Shown here one piece after another: positions 56,878 through 64,000 of a stretch of DNA of 64,000 nucleotides. The stretch lies in the NCBI GenBank assembly GCA_020634565.1, contig JACKBN010000003.1:124001-188000 (forward strand), written 5' to 3'. The stretch's first letter is position 1. Each line of letters opens with the position of its first letter. The notes beneath the pieces were generated by a model. It was given only the letters and a program-made list of their open reading frames with translations, was not told the DNA's origin and did no database searches. Source of the DNA: Ardenticatenaceae bacterium. Its GTDB lineage: Bacteria; Chloroflexota; Anaerolineae; Promineifilales; Promineifilaceae. Both the position numbers and the translations under genes were made by a program.

Positions 56878-57855
56878 ATGAATTCTAATGAAATGATTGA
56901 TCGCTACGTCAACGAGGTTGGCGAAAATTTACCCCGCAAAATGCGGGCCGATATCGAGATGGAACTGCGTTCCTTGCTGCTGGATGCCCTGGAAGAACGT
57001 GCGGAAGCAGAACCGTCGGCTAAGGAAACGGCCGCTTTCCTGCAAGAATTTGGTTCACCAGAAACAATTGCGGCACAGTATCGCCCCGCTGAATCGCTCA
57101 TTGGGCCGAAGCTGTTTCCCACCTACAAAGTAGTCGTTACGATCACGGTGAGCATTATCGGGGTATTGCATCTGCTCTTCTTGGGGTTGGCGCTGTGGTC
57201 CAGCAATGGAGCAGACTGGCTAGACAAAGTGCTAAACCTGATTGCCTCATTCGGCCGTTCCGCCGTTTTGAATGCCGGAATAGTCACCCTGATTTTCGCC
57301 ATTATTGAGCGCACAATGGGTGATTCGCTACGGTTGCCAGAGAAAAACGAGATCGTGTGGGATCCGTTTAGCCTGCCGCCTGTTAAAGACCCAGACCGGA
57401 TCAAGCGGGGTGAGCTGATTGCCGGCATTTTCTTCGGCTTGCTCTTTTTAGTCTGGATGAACTTCTTCCCGGAGTGGCTAGGCGTGGTGAGTATTGATGA
57501 AGAAGGCAGCGGCTTTTGGGTATTGGTTACGGCCGAATTTATGGCGCTCATCCCCTGGTTTAGTGCGTCGCTGCTGCTAGATGTGGTGCTGAAAACGGCC
57601 GTACTTATTCAAGGCCGTTGGAACCGCATTACGCGCGTTATTGAAATTGGGACGACGATCTTTGGGTTGTATGTGGCCTATCTTATCTTCAGCCTGGAAG
57701 AGATTTCCACGGTGCCTTTTATTACGACGATGGTCAAAATTGGGTTGGCTGTGGCTTTAGTTATCGGATCGATTGAACTAGTGGGGAAAGTGGTGCGATT
57801 GCTGTTGGGACGGCCGTTTACCCCCCGCACCTTCATCAAATCCAAATTAGCCTAA
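56878..57855 (+). CDS. HAAS signalling domain membrane protein, PadR partner
   Basis: 325 residues. The first ~75 residues (MIDRYVNEVGENLPRKMRADIEMELRSLLLDALEER and FLQEFGSPETIAAQYRP) match the HAAS/DUF1700-like domain found next to PadR regulators. It is followed by about seven transmembrane helices. Such proteins are thought to sense envelope state and influence PadR or an associated transporter; that role is family-level inference. The start at 56878 follows GAGG. It probably belongs to the PadR transcript. Confidence 0.85.
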   Translation: MNSNEMIDRYVNEVGENLPRKMRADIEMELRSLLLDALEERAEAEPSAKETAAFLQEFGSPETIAAQYRPAESLIGPKLFPTYKVVVTITVSIIGVLHLLFLGLALWSSNGADWLDKVLNLIASFGRSAVLNAGIVTLIFAIIERTMGDSLRLPEKNEIVWDPFSLPPVKDPDRIKRGELIAGIFFGLLFLVWMNFFPEWLGVVSIDEEGSGFWVLVTAEFMALIPWFSASLLLDVVLKTAVLIQGRWNRITRVIEIGTTIFGLYVAYLIFSLEEISTVPFITTMVKIGLAVALVIGSIELVGKVVRLLLGRPFTPRTFIKSKLA

Positions 57856-57856
57856 A

Positions 57857-58528
57857 TCAATCCTCTGAGCGGAGCGCCAGCAGTTCAGCCAGGCTGGCCT
57901 CCGCTTCGTCTCGTGGCAAATTCCCCGCGGCTAGTTGGGCATCATTTTCTTGCAGGATAAGCTGGTAAAAAGTGATCCCGATGTTGATAATTTCCTCGTC
58001 TTCCCCAGATTCTTCCAGCATGTCAAACAACACATTTTCCGCCTCGTCGTACCGGCCTGTTGTGTGGTAGTAGCGCAGCAGCAGTTGGTTGAGGTGGATG
58101 GGCAGGTGGAATGGGGCAAGAACGGCCGTAAGCTCTTCCACATCCGGGGCATACTCCGGCAGCGGAGTGCTGTCCTGATTGAGCAGCGCCGTTAGTAGCA
58201 GCTCCAGGGCGCTGGCATAAAACGGGAAGCTCTCATCCTCCGCATCTTGTTCAGCCTGGATATCGCCCGCTTCTTGCAGCAGGGCTGCCGCAGCGATCAG
58301 TTTCGCCTGGCTCAGATCCGCCTCTTGGCCAAAGGTGAGCTGGCTCAGCGGTTCACGGCCAAACAGCCGAGTCACCAATGTGCCATTCAGGCCAAATAGC
58401 TCTTCCAGCGATTCGTCGATTACGGTCATGGCGGCCTGGTAGCGCCGCTCGTCAACCAATCCGCCCAGACGTTGCAGCACTTCCACCATAAATTCAATTT
58501 GCCGCATAATGTAATCTCGTCGATACAT
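57857..58528 (-). CDS. DUF6483 family protein
   Basis: 223-residue, mostly helical, acidic protein. MYRRDYIMRQIEFMVEVLQRLGGLVDERRYQAAMTVID at the N-terminus is the DUF6483 signature, and the remainder (LLLRYYHTTGRYDEAENVLFDMLEES) resembles TPR-type helical hairpins. No catalytic residues visible. Probably cytoplasmic; function unknown. Convergent with the HAAS gene, with a 1-bp gap, and downstream of the 59452 membrane protein. Confidence 0.8.
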   Translation of the reverse strand: MYRRDYIMRQIEFMVEVLQRLGGLVDERRYQAAMTVIDESLEELFGLNGTLVTRLFGREPLSQLTFGQEADLSQAKLIAAAALLQEAGDIQAEQDAEDESFPFYASALELLLTALLNQDSTPLPEYAPDVEELTAVLAPFHLPIHLNQLLLRYYHTTGRYDEAENVLFDMLEESGEDEEIINIGITFYQLILQENDAQLAAGNLPRDEAEASLAELLALRSED

Positions 58529-58546
58529 AAGATGTTCCTCGGTGCG

Positions 58547-59452
58547 TTAAAATCGTTCGTCAATCAAAGTGAGCAGCCGGGGCAAAAGGGGCCCCGCCAA
58601 CGCCAGCAGCAGGACGGCCGTAAACACCCCCGCATATCCCAACAAAACATACCACACTCGCGCATCCCCCGCCGTTAACAACAGATCAGAACGCCAGGTG
58701 GCAACGGCCGTTTCCGCCAATCCCCACGCCCCAATGCCAGCCAAAAAGAAGCACAAATTGACCCCAATCAGCATCCAGGGATGCGTCCAGGCATGATCCC
58801 AGCGCGGTTTGCGTCGTTCCCACCAGGAGAGCCCGGCTACGCCAGCCAGCAAAAATACCAGCAGGTGCAGCAACAAAACCAGCAAAAGCCCCACGCGATC
58901 CGGCCACCACAAGTTAACCACGGCTCGCGCGGCTGCATACCCTGGCAGCGGCAATAGCAGCACGCCCACCCCCAGAGCCGCGATAACCCCAACTTTTTGC
59001 CAACGGTTAAACCGTGGTGGAATCGGTTTTAGCTGAGCCGTGCGCTCGGCCAGCGCCAGCATCGCCTGGTAAATGGCGTCGAAACGGGCATCGGCTACGC
59101 CAGCCCACTTGACAACGGTGTGACTTTCATGCTTGCTGTTGCGCAACGTGAGCATCGGGCGCGCTTCATCGGGAATGCCAGGTCGTTGCGCTGGTTGAAT
59201 GGTCAGAAAATCATTTTCTACGCACAACCGGATGAGCTGCTCTTTTTCTTTTTCGGTCCATTTTAGGGGAAGCCGGTACTTTGTTTCACTACCGCCTGGG
59301 GCCACACGGCCCACGCGCGCTTCGCTGCTGGTCCAACCGGGCAGCAGCACGGTGACGCCGCCAAACAAGGGCTGCACGTCATGCAGTTCCAGGCTGGCTT
59401 TGTTCCAAAGCGCTTCATGAATGAGAAATTCGGCCGTTTTGTTTTGGTCCAC
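58547..59452 (-). CDS. Membrane protein with soluble N-terminal domain, 301 aa
   Basis: Soluble first half (about 1-145) including LPLKWTEKEKEQLIRLCVENDFLTI and FDAIYQAMLALAERTAQ, then four transmembrane helices (VGVIAALGVGVLLLPLPGY, GLLLVLLLHLLVFLLAGV, MLIGVNLCFFLAGIGAWGL, VWYVLLGYAGVFTAVLLLAL). No family recognised. It starts 18 bp upstream of the DUF6483 gene in the same orientation, so the two are probably co-transcribed. Confidence 0.72.
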   Translation of the reverse strand: MDQNKTAEFLIHEALWNKASLELHDVQPLFGGVTVLLPGWTSSEARVGRVAPGGSETKYRLPLKWTEKEKEQLIRLCVENDFLTIQPAQRPGIPDEARPMLTLRNSKHESHTVVKWAGVADARFDAIYQAMLALAERTAQLKPIPPRFNRWQKVGVIAALGVGVLLLPLPGYAAARAVVNLWWPDRVGLLLVLLLHLLVFLLAGVAGLSWWERRKPRWDHAWTHPWMLIGVNLCFFLAGIGAWGLAETAVATWRSDLLLTAGDARVWYVLLGYAGVFTAVLLLALAGPLLPRLLTLIDERF

Positions 59453-59599
59453 GCGCTAATTTTAGCAAAATTTGGCTGGCCTACAGGTAGGGATGCGTCC
59501 TGGCAAGAGATGGCTAATGTGTATGGGTGTTTTTTGTGAAACGGCCGTTCCTCACCTCTATTGCTGCTATAATTCAATGAGTGGAAACTGCCTTTTCCC

Positions 59600-61618
59600 T
59601 CATATGAGTGGAAGAACGAAGCCAAACGTGCTGCCCTTGCCATACTCACTCTGGAAAATAACTTCTCCACTATTTCGTTCAATTACTTTCTTTACAAGAT
59701 ACAAGCCAAGCCCCGTCCCTTTAATGGACTGTGTTTCATCAACTTGAACCCGGAAAAAAGGTTGAAATAGATTGCGTTGCTGTTCAGCCGGAATGCCATA
59801 CCCAGAATCCGTCACCTGAAACCTAGCATGAGCTTCCTGCGCCTGTAAACTAATATCAATAAAGCCGCCTACCGGCGTATACTTAATTGAATTGCCAATG
59901 AGGTTTGCAATAGCTTGCTGAAGCTCAATCTCGAAACCTTTTACAACCAAAGATTCATGACAAGCAGAAAAACGGCAATCCAGTTTTTTTTCTTCTAGTT
60001 CAGGTTGATAATTAGCAATCACACGTTGCACGACGCGCTTCAAGTTAACCTCTTTCCCTTCAAATTCATCCTGAACTGTCTTTTCAATTCGTTCAACTGA
60101 AAGAAAATCATTAATCAATGCCTGCATCTGCTCCACATTAACATTAATGGAATCAAGGTAGTTACGCTCCTTAGGTGTTAAACGGTCATCTAAAATTTTT
60201 TGTAGCAAATATGTCTTCGTTAAAACACTAGTGAGCGGATTACGAAGATCATGAGCTGCCAACCGGATCATGTCGGTTTTCAGTTGCTCTAATTCGCTGA
60301 CTTGCCTGTAAAGGCTTTGTAGTTCCGCAAGTTGTCTTTGGCCCGCATCATATAATTGGGCATTATCTATTGCTACAGCCATACGTGCGGCAATTAATTT
60401 GAGAAGCTCAAATAATTCAGCGTTAAACGTAGCTGGCTGATCGCTCACCAGATTAATAATTCCCACTAACCGTTCTTGTGATACCAAAGGGAGCGTGATT
60501 TGGGAACAAATGTTATCCAAAACGGGCAGATAGTCTGCATCTTTTGTAACATCTACTATCCACTCTGCTTCACGCTTACGAGCGACACGAGTCTGAATAG
60601 AGTGATCATCAAGGGTGTATTGTTGTTTGTATGCTTCAGGGTAACCGATTGACTGAAAGCTTGACGCCTGAAACTCATCCAGCAATGCAATACTGCCAGC
60701 ATTGGCATTACTTAACGCCATCATGTGATCCAAGGCCATATTTTGCACATAATCAATATCTAACTTGCGAGTTAATGCTTCATCAATACGGCTAAGTGTC
60801 TCCAGCTGTCGAATATGCGCCTTCATTTGTGTTTCTGCTTGCTTTCGCCAGGTTACATCATGACCCATGCCTAAAATACGAGTTTCACCCTCTGTACGCA
60901 TTGGTATCATACGAAGGTCAACTACCACTGTCTTCCCATCTGGCCCAATAAGCTCTAGCTCTACAGCATCAGAAAAAACATTCTCAGACATTTCAAAGAG
61001 TATTTTGGCAATTTGATTAAGTTGCGCTTCATTCAAAAATGCCATTTCGGTGAAGTGTGTACCAATCAACTCCTCAATGGGCTTTCCAACAAGTGGCTCC
61101 ACTGCTTTGTTACAATTCAGCAAGTTTCCTTCCATATCACTTACAAAATATGGATTAGGTGCCTTTTCAAAAAGCATGCGAAAACGTTCCTCGCTTTCGC
61201 GTAGGGCTGCTTCGGCATATTGCTTTTCTGCCAACAGCTGCTGATTTTTTAAAGCTTGATCAATGATGTTAGGCAAGAGATCAAAATAAACGCCATTAAT
61301 ATCTTTAACCATGTAGTCAGAGGCACCGAGTTTCAGTGCCTCTACCGCAACGCGCTCATTCCCACTGCCGGTCAACATAATTATGGGAGATTTTATTTCT
61401 CGTCTGTGCAGGTGTTGTATCACTTGAAGACCGTTTAAGCCGGGCATATCGTAGTCTACAATAATCACATCATAAATTTGTGTGGCACAAAGCTCAACGC
61501 CTTTTTCACCATCAGATACTGTGTCTACCAGATAACCTGCGCGCACGAGTCGTTTTTCTAATAGGCGGGCCGTGCCTTCATTATCTTCCATGTAGAGAAT
61601 GTGCACCTGGTTTGTCAT
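59600..61618 (-). CDS. Hybrid signalling protein: receiver-PAS-GAF-histidine kinase
   Basis: 672 residues with an N-terminal receiver (D55 in IIVDYDMPG, LTGSGNE, K near 106). A PAS domain (about 140-265; FRMLFEKAPNPYFVSDMEGNLLNCN) is followed by a GAF domain (about 285-430; DEALTRKLDIDYVQNMALDHM to MAVAIDNAQLY), HisKA with H near 452 in RLAAHDLRNPLTSVLTK, and HATPase_c ending GTGLGLYLVKKVIERNSG. It appears soluble. The receiver at the N-terminus suggests it takes phosphate from another kinase, plausibly the neighbour at 62134, via the 61625 protein. The block lacks ACGGCCGT and has visibly lower GC than the rest of the window. Confidence 0.92.
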   Translation of the reverse strand: MTNQVHILYMEDNEGTARLLEKRLVRAGYLVDTVSDGEKGVELCATQIYDVIIVDYDMPGLNGLQVIQHLHRREIKSPIIMLTGSGNERVAVEALKLGASDYMVKDINGVYFDLLPNIIDQALKNQQLLAEKQYAEAALRESEERFRMLFEKAPNPYFVSDMEGNLLNCNKAVEPLVGKPIEELIGTHFTEMAFLNEAQLNQIAKILFEMSENVFSDAVELELIGPDGKTVVVDLRMIPMRTEGETRILGMGHDVTWRKQAETQMKAHIRQLETLSRIDEALTRKLDIDYVQNMALDHMMALSNANAGSIALLDEFQASSFQSIGYPEAYKQQYTLDDHSIQTRVARKREAEWIVDVTKDADYLPVLDNICSQITLPLVSQERLVGIINLVSDQPATFNAELFELLKLIAARMAVAIDNAQLYDAGQRQLAELQSLYRQVSELEQLKTDMIRLAAHDLRNPLTSVLTKTYLLQKILDDRLTPKERNYLDSINVNVEQMQALINDFLSVERIEKTVQDEFEGKEVNLKRVVQRVIANYQPELEEKKLDCRFSACHESLVVKGFEIELQQAIANLIGNSIKYTPVGGFIDISLQAQEAHARFQVTDSGYGIPAEQQRNLFQPFFRVQVDETQSIKGTGLGLYLVKKVIERNSGEVIFQSEYGKGSTFGFVLPLI

Positions 61619-61624
61619 GAATTC

Positions 61625-62068
61625 TCATTCTCCATCCGGTAACATGACGACGGAAAGCATCAGGCCTAAACGGGTTACTGCCTCTGCAAACTCATCATAT
61701 TCAATGGGTTTTGTAAGATAAACATTGCAACCCATCTCATAGCAGCGATTGATCTCATAAACGTCATCAGTTGTCGTAAGAATGATGATAGGAATAGCCT
61801 TTGTGCGCTCGTCGGTCTTAAGCTTTTCCATAACGCGATATCCATCAATGACTGGCAAGTTTAAATCTAACAGCACGAGTATGGGGGGATGTGAACGCAT
61901 ATTAACATACCCATCATCCCCAAAAAAATAATCTAGGGCAAGCTGCCCATCTTCAAATTTAATAAGAGGATTTGAAAGATGGGCACGACGTAAATTTTTC
62001 TCAATAAGACGTGCATGTCCCTCATTATCTTCAACCAATAAAATCGTTACAGAATCTATTTTTGCCAT
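61625..62068 (-). CDS. Response regulator, Rcp1-like single receiver
   Basis: 147-residue receiver resembling Rcp1, the partner of cyanobacterial phytochrome kinases: VTILLVEDNEGHARLIEKNLRRA, a long loop FGDDGYVNMRSHPPILVLLDLNLPVIDG with phospho-acceptor D68, IIILTTTDD and VYLTKPIEY. No output domain. It lies between two histidine kinase genes, 6 bp upstream of the hybrid kinase and 65 bp downstream of the multi-PAS kinase, so it probably carries phosphate between them. Confidence 0.92.
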   Translation of the reverse strand: MAKIDSVTILLVEDNEGHARLIEKNLRRAHLSNPLIKFEDGQLALDYFFGDDGYVNMRSHPPILVLLDLNLPVIDGYRVMEKLKTDERTKAIPIIILTTTDDVYEINRCYEMGCNVYLTKPIEYDEFAEAVTRLGLMLSVVMLPDGE

Positions 62069-62133
62069 GATTACTCCACAATATGCCTAAAGATAAATGT
62101 AGGTGCGCTTGGTTGAGGTTGTTTTATGCAGCA

Positions 62134-64000
62134 TCACGTTTCAGAACTAATTGCCTTCAAATTGACAGGAATCGTAAACAAAAAAGTTGTGCCTGTGCCT
62201 AGTTCAGAGTTAAACCAGATTTGCCCACCATAACGGCGAACCAATGTCTGCACATAGGCTAACCCCATTCCTTCACCCGGCTCGTTTTGTTTACCAGCTC
62301 GTCGGAATGGTGCAAAAATCTTATCCTCATCTTCTGGAGCAATTCCCCTGCCGTTGTCCTGAACGCGGAAACATATCTCTGATTCATCTTTTTCGGCATC
62401 AATAATGACTTCCCCAGGTCGTTGCGGGTCAAGGTATGTTAAGGCGTTCGTTATGATGTTACTAAAGATTTGCTCTATGGACACAAGATCAGCAATGATA
62501 GTCGGTAAATCACCAATTATGATTTGAACATTCTTTTGGGTTATCTGGTAATTTAAGCTCTTGATAATTTTTCTCACCAGTGTATCTACATTGATCTCGA
62601 TCAAATCTAGATGGAATCGCCCCAAACGTGACAATTTCAAAATGGCTTTGGTGAACTGGTCCATGTTCGTTACAGAAGACTCAATAAAACCTAAGGATTC
62701 AGGAATATCTTGTTGCAGAGCTTGAGTCATATTGTCCCTGAGACTTGGTTCAAGCAATGGTAATACTTTGTTGAGATTGTCTTCAATTAATTTCAAATCC
62801 GAACGGAGTTCAGCAGAAAATCCTTTAAGATTCACAAGTGGCGAACGTAAATCATGGGACACGATATAGGCAAAATGTCTGATTTCTGCGTTTGCTTGCT
62901 CAAGTTCTTTGGTTCGCTCGACCACGCGCTGCTCAAGCTCTTCGTTTAGTTGGCGAATTTGCTCAACAGCTATCTTGCGTTGTGTAATATCACGTGCAGA
63001 GTAGAGAATAAAGCGGCACTCATTAGAAGAACCAAATATCGGGGCAACAATTGATTCGGAGAAAAACGGCCCAGTAGGAGTCGAAAACGTTTCCTCAAAG
63101 CGAATGACTTCACGTGTTTCGACCGCACGAGTGTAATTTTCTATTGTGTAGTTGTAAACTTCTTCGTCAAATCCGAGAATGTTAGTTATTGCTTCGCGTA
63201 ATGTTTTGCCTATGAGTTCTTCGGCTGATTTGTTGAGCAGTTGGGCTAGCATCGTAGCGTAGCGATTGTTTGAGGCCATCATTCTGAATGTGCCGTCAGG
63301 CTCTACGCTTGAGATCAATTGTAAGTCAGCGCTTTCATTGAAGATAACTGAAAAGCGATTCTGGCTTTCATGCAATGTTTCTTGGATTTGCTTACGCTCC
63401 GTAATGTCCTGAATGGTTCCAATCAATTTTACAGGATGGTCATAATCATCATATTCTGGTTCTCCCAGAACAGAGATCCACCGCTCTTGCTGATCATTGT
63501 GGCGGATGATTCGAAATTCCTTATCAAAACGATCTTGTTTTTCGAAAATATGTTTCGTTAAATATTGACGCATCTCTTCCTGCTGGTCAGGATGAACCAG
63601 ATTGATCCAGCCTTCAACATCCTTTAAGTATTTATCATCGATACCAAATATCTGATCGAGCATGGGTGAACTAAGCCATTCCCTTGTGCCAAAATCAAAA
63701 TAATAAGATCCAATAAGGGCAACCTGCTGGGATCTCTGCAAGAAAAACTCACTTTGTCTCAGCGCTTCTTCTGTGTGTTTAAGAGTGGTGACATCCCGTC
63801 CAACTGCCTGTAGTTCAATGACTTCCCTATTTTCGTTAAAAATAGGTTGAATGATCCAATGTATCCAATGGGGGGTGCCATCTGCAGCAAAATTAAGATA
63901 CTCCCCAGAGATAGTCCTGGGTTGCTGTACCAGTTGATTTGTCTCTTCGCGAGCAAGCTCTTGGAATTCTGGCGCGACCATCGTCAGGTAACTTTTTCCA
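62134..64000 (-). CDS. Multi-PAS sensor histidine kinase (partial at right edge)
   Basis: The reading frame continues past the right edge (GKSYLT precedes the first visible Met), so the N-terminus is missing. Visible domains: the end of one PAS/PAC, a second PAS (LIGSYYFDFGTREWLSSPML to the PAC near DDYDHPVKLIGTIQDIT), a third (FSVIFNESADLQLISS to ILYSARDIT), a coiled coil (LNEELEQRVVERTKELEQ), HisKA with IRHFAYIVSHDLRSPLVNLKG and HATPase_c with NNGRGIAPED-like DNGRGIAPED and GEGMGLAYVQTL. The SHDLRSPL kinase core is the type paired with Rcp1-like receivers. The input signal is unknown; a photosensory module might lie beyond the edge. Confidence 0.92.
   Translation of the reverse strand, partial: GKSYLTMVAPEFQELAREETNQLVQQPRTISGEYLNFAADGTPHWIHWIIQPIFNENREVIELQAVGRDVTTLKHTEEALRQSEFFLQRSQQVALIGSYYFDFGTREWLSSPMLDQIFGIDDKYLKDVEGWINLVHPDQQEEMRQYLTKHIFEKQDRFDKEFRIIRHNDQQERWISVLGEPEYDDYDHPVKLIGTIQDITERKQIQETLHESQNRFSVIFNESADLQLISSVEPDGTFRMMASNNRYATMLAQLLNKSAEELIGKTLREAITNILGFDEEVYNYTIENYTRAVETREVIRFEETFSTPTGPFFSESIVAPIFGSSNECRFILYSARDITQRKIAVEQIRQLNEELEQRVVERTKELEQANAEIRHFAYIVSHDLRSPLVNLKGFSAELRSDLKLIEDNLNKVLPLLEPSLRDNMTQALQQDIPESLGFIESSVTNMDQFTKAILKLSRLGRFHLDLIEINVDTLVRKIIKSLNYQITQKNVQIIIGDLPTIIADLVSIEQIFSNIITNALTYLDPQRPGEVIIDAEKDESEICFRVQDNGRGIAPEDEDKIFAPFRRAGKQNEPGEGMGLAYVQTLVRRYGGQIWFNSELGTGTTFLFTIPVNLKAISSET

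Overview
The window is 64 kb of bacterial chromosome with one complete ribosomal RNA operon. The gene set suggests a Chloroflexota bacterium of the Anaerolineae type: many secreted lipoproteins with Pro/Thr linkers, right-handed beta-helix surface proteins, an AfsR-like STAND regulator, PadR plus HAAS genes, DUF6504, DUF6483, DUF4173 and DUF1361 proteins, and many sensor kinases. This placement is inference from gene content, since the 16S gene could not be searched. The strongest whole-window signal is the palindrome ACGGCCGT, about 110 exact copies by eye against roughly one expected. It is spread over almost all protein genes on both strands, absent from the rRNA operon and absent from the last 4.4 kb.

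Layout. 0-0.4 kb: a response regulator cut by the left edge. 1-9.8 kb: aldo/keto reductase, a small helical protein, a DUF6504 / beta-propeller lipoprotein pair, a radical SAM helix-hairpin-helix protein, an AAA_35-like protein without a P-loop, an RpiB/LacAB-family isomerase, an SPFH protein, a secreted-looking beta-rich protein and an EamA transporter. 9.9-15.1 kb: a tight minus-strand run of membrane proteins (DUF1361, SGNH-like, DUF4173, VanZ-like) that looks like an envelope operon. 15.2-18.2 kb: a NarL-type two-component system. 18.1-19.0 kb: an MBL-fold hydrolase.

19.1-22.4 kb is the most unusual stretch. It holds a 418-residue HTH protein on the minus strand, a long inverted repeat over its start, a sigma70-type promoter driving an apparent ~150-nt structured RNA with its own terminator, and then an apparently leaderless operon of an ExeA/TniB-like AAA ATPase and an AT-hook-like partner. 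I recognise neither the RNA nor the combination.

22.6-28.3 kb: the rRNA operon (tandem promoters, 16S, tRNA-Ile(GAT), tRNA-Ala(TGC), 23S, 5S), with long processing stems around 16S and 23S. 28.4-35.9 kb: a zone of broken reading frames (MFS transporter, second beta-helix protein, VOC protein) interleaved with an intact acetyltransferase and an intact beta-helix paralogue. 36-53 kb: lipoproteins, the 1036-residue AfsR-like regulator, an MFS exporter, an NAD(P)-binding oxidoreductase, DUF3307, a single-domain response regulator, malic enzyme, a clan GH-A-like hydrolase, an orphan NarL-type kinase behind hslO, and another lipoprotein. 53-59.5 kb: glnS, small membrane proteins, a PadR/HAAS pair with a palindromic operator, and DUF6483. 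59.6-64 kb: a hybrid kinase, an Rcp1-like receiver and a multi-PAS kinase cut by the right edge. This last block is visibly less GC-rich and free of ACGGCCGT, which suggests a different origin.
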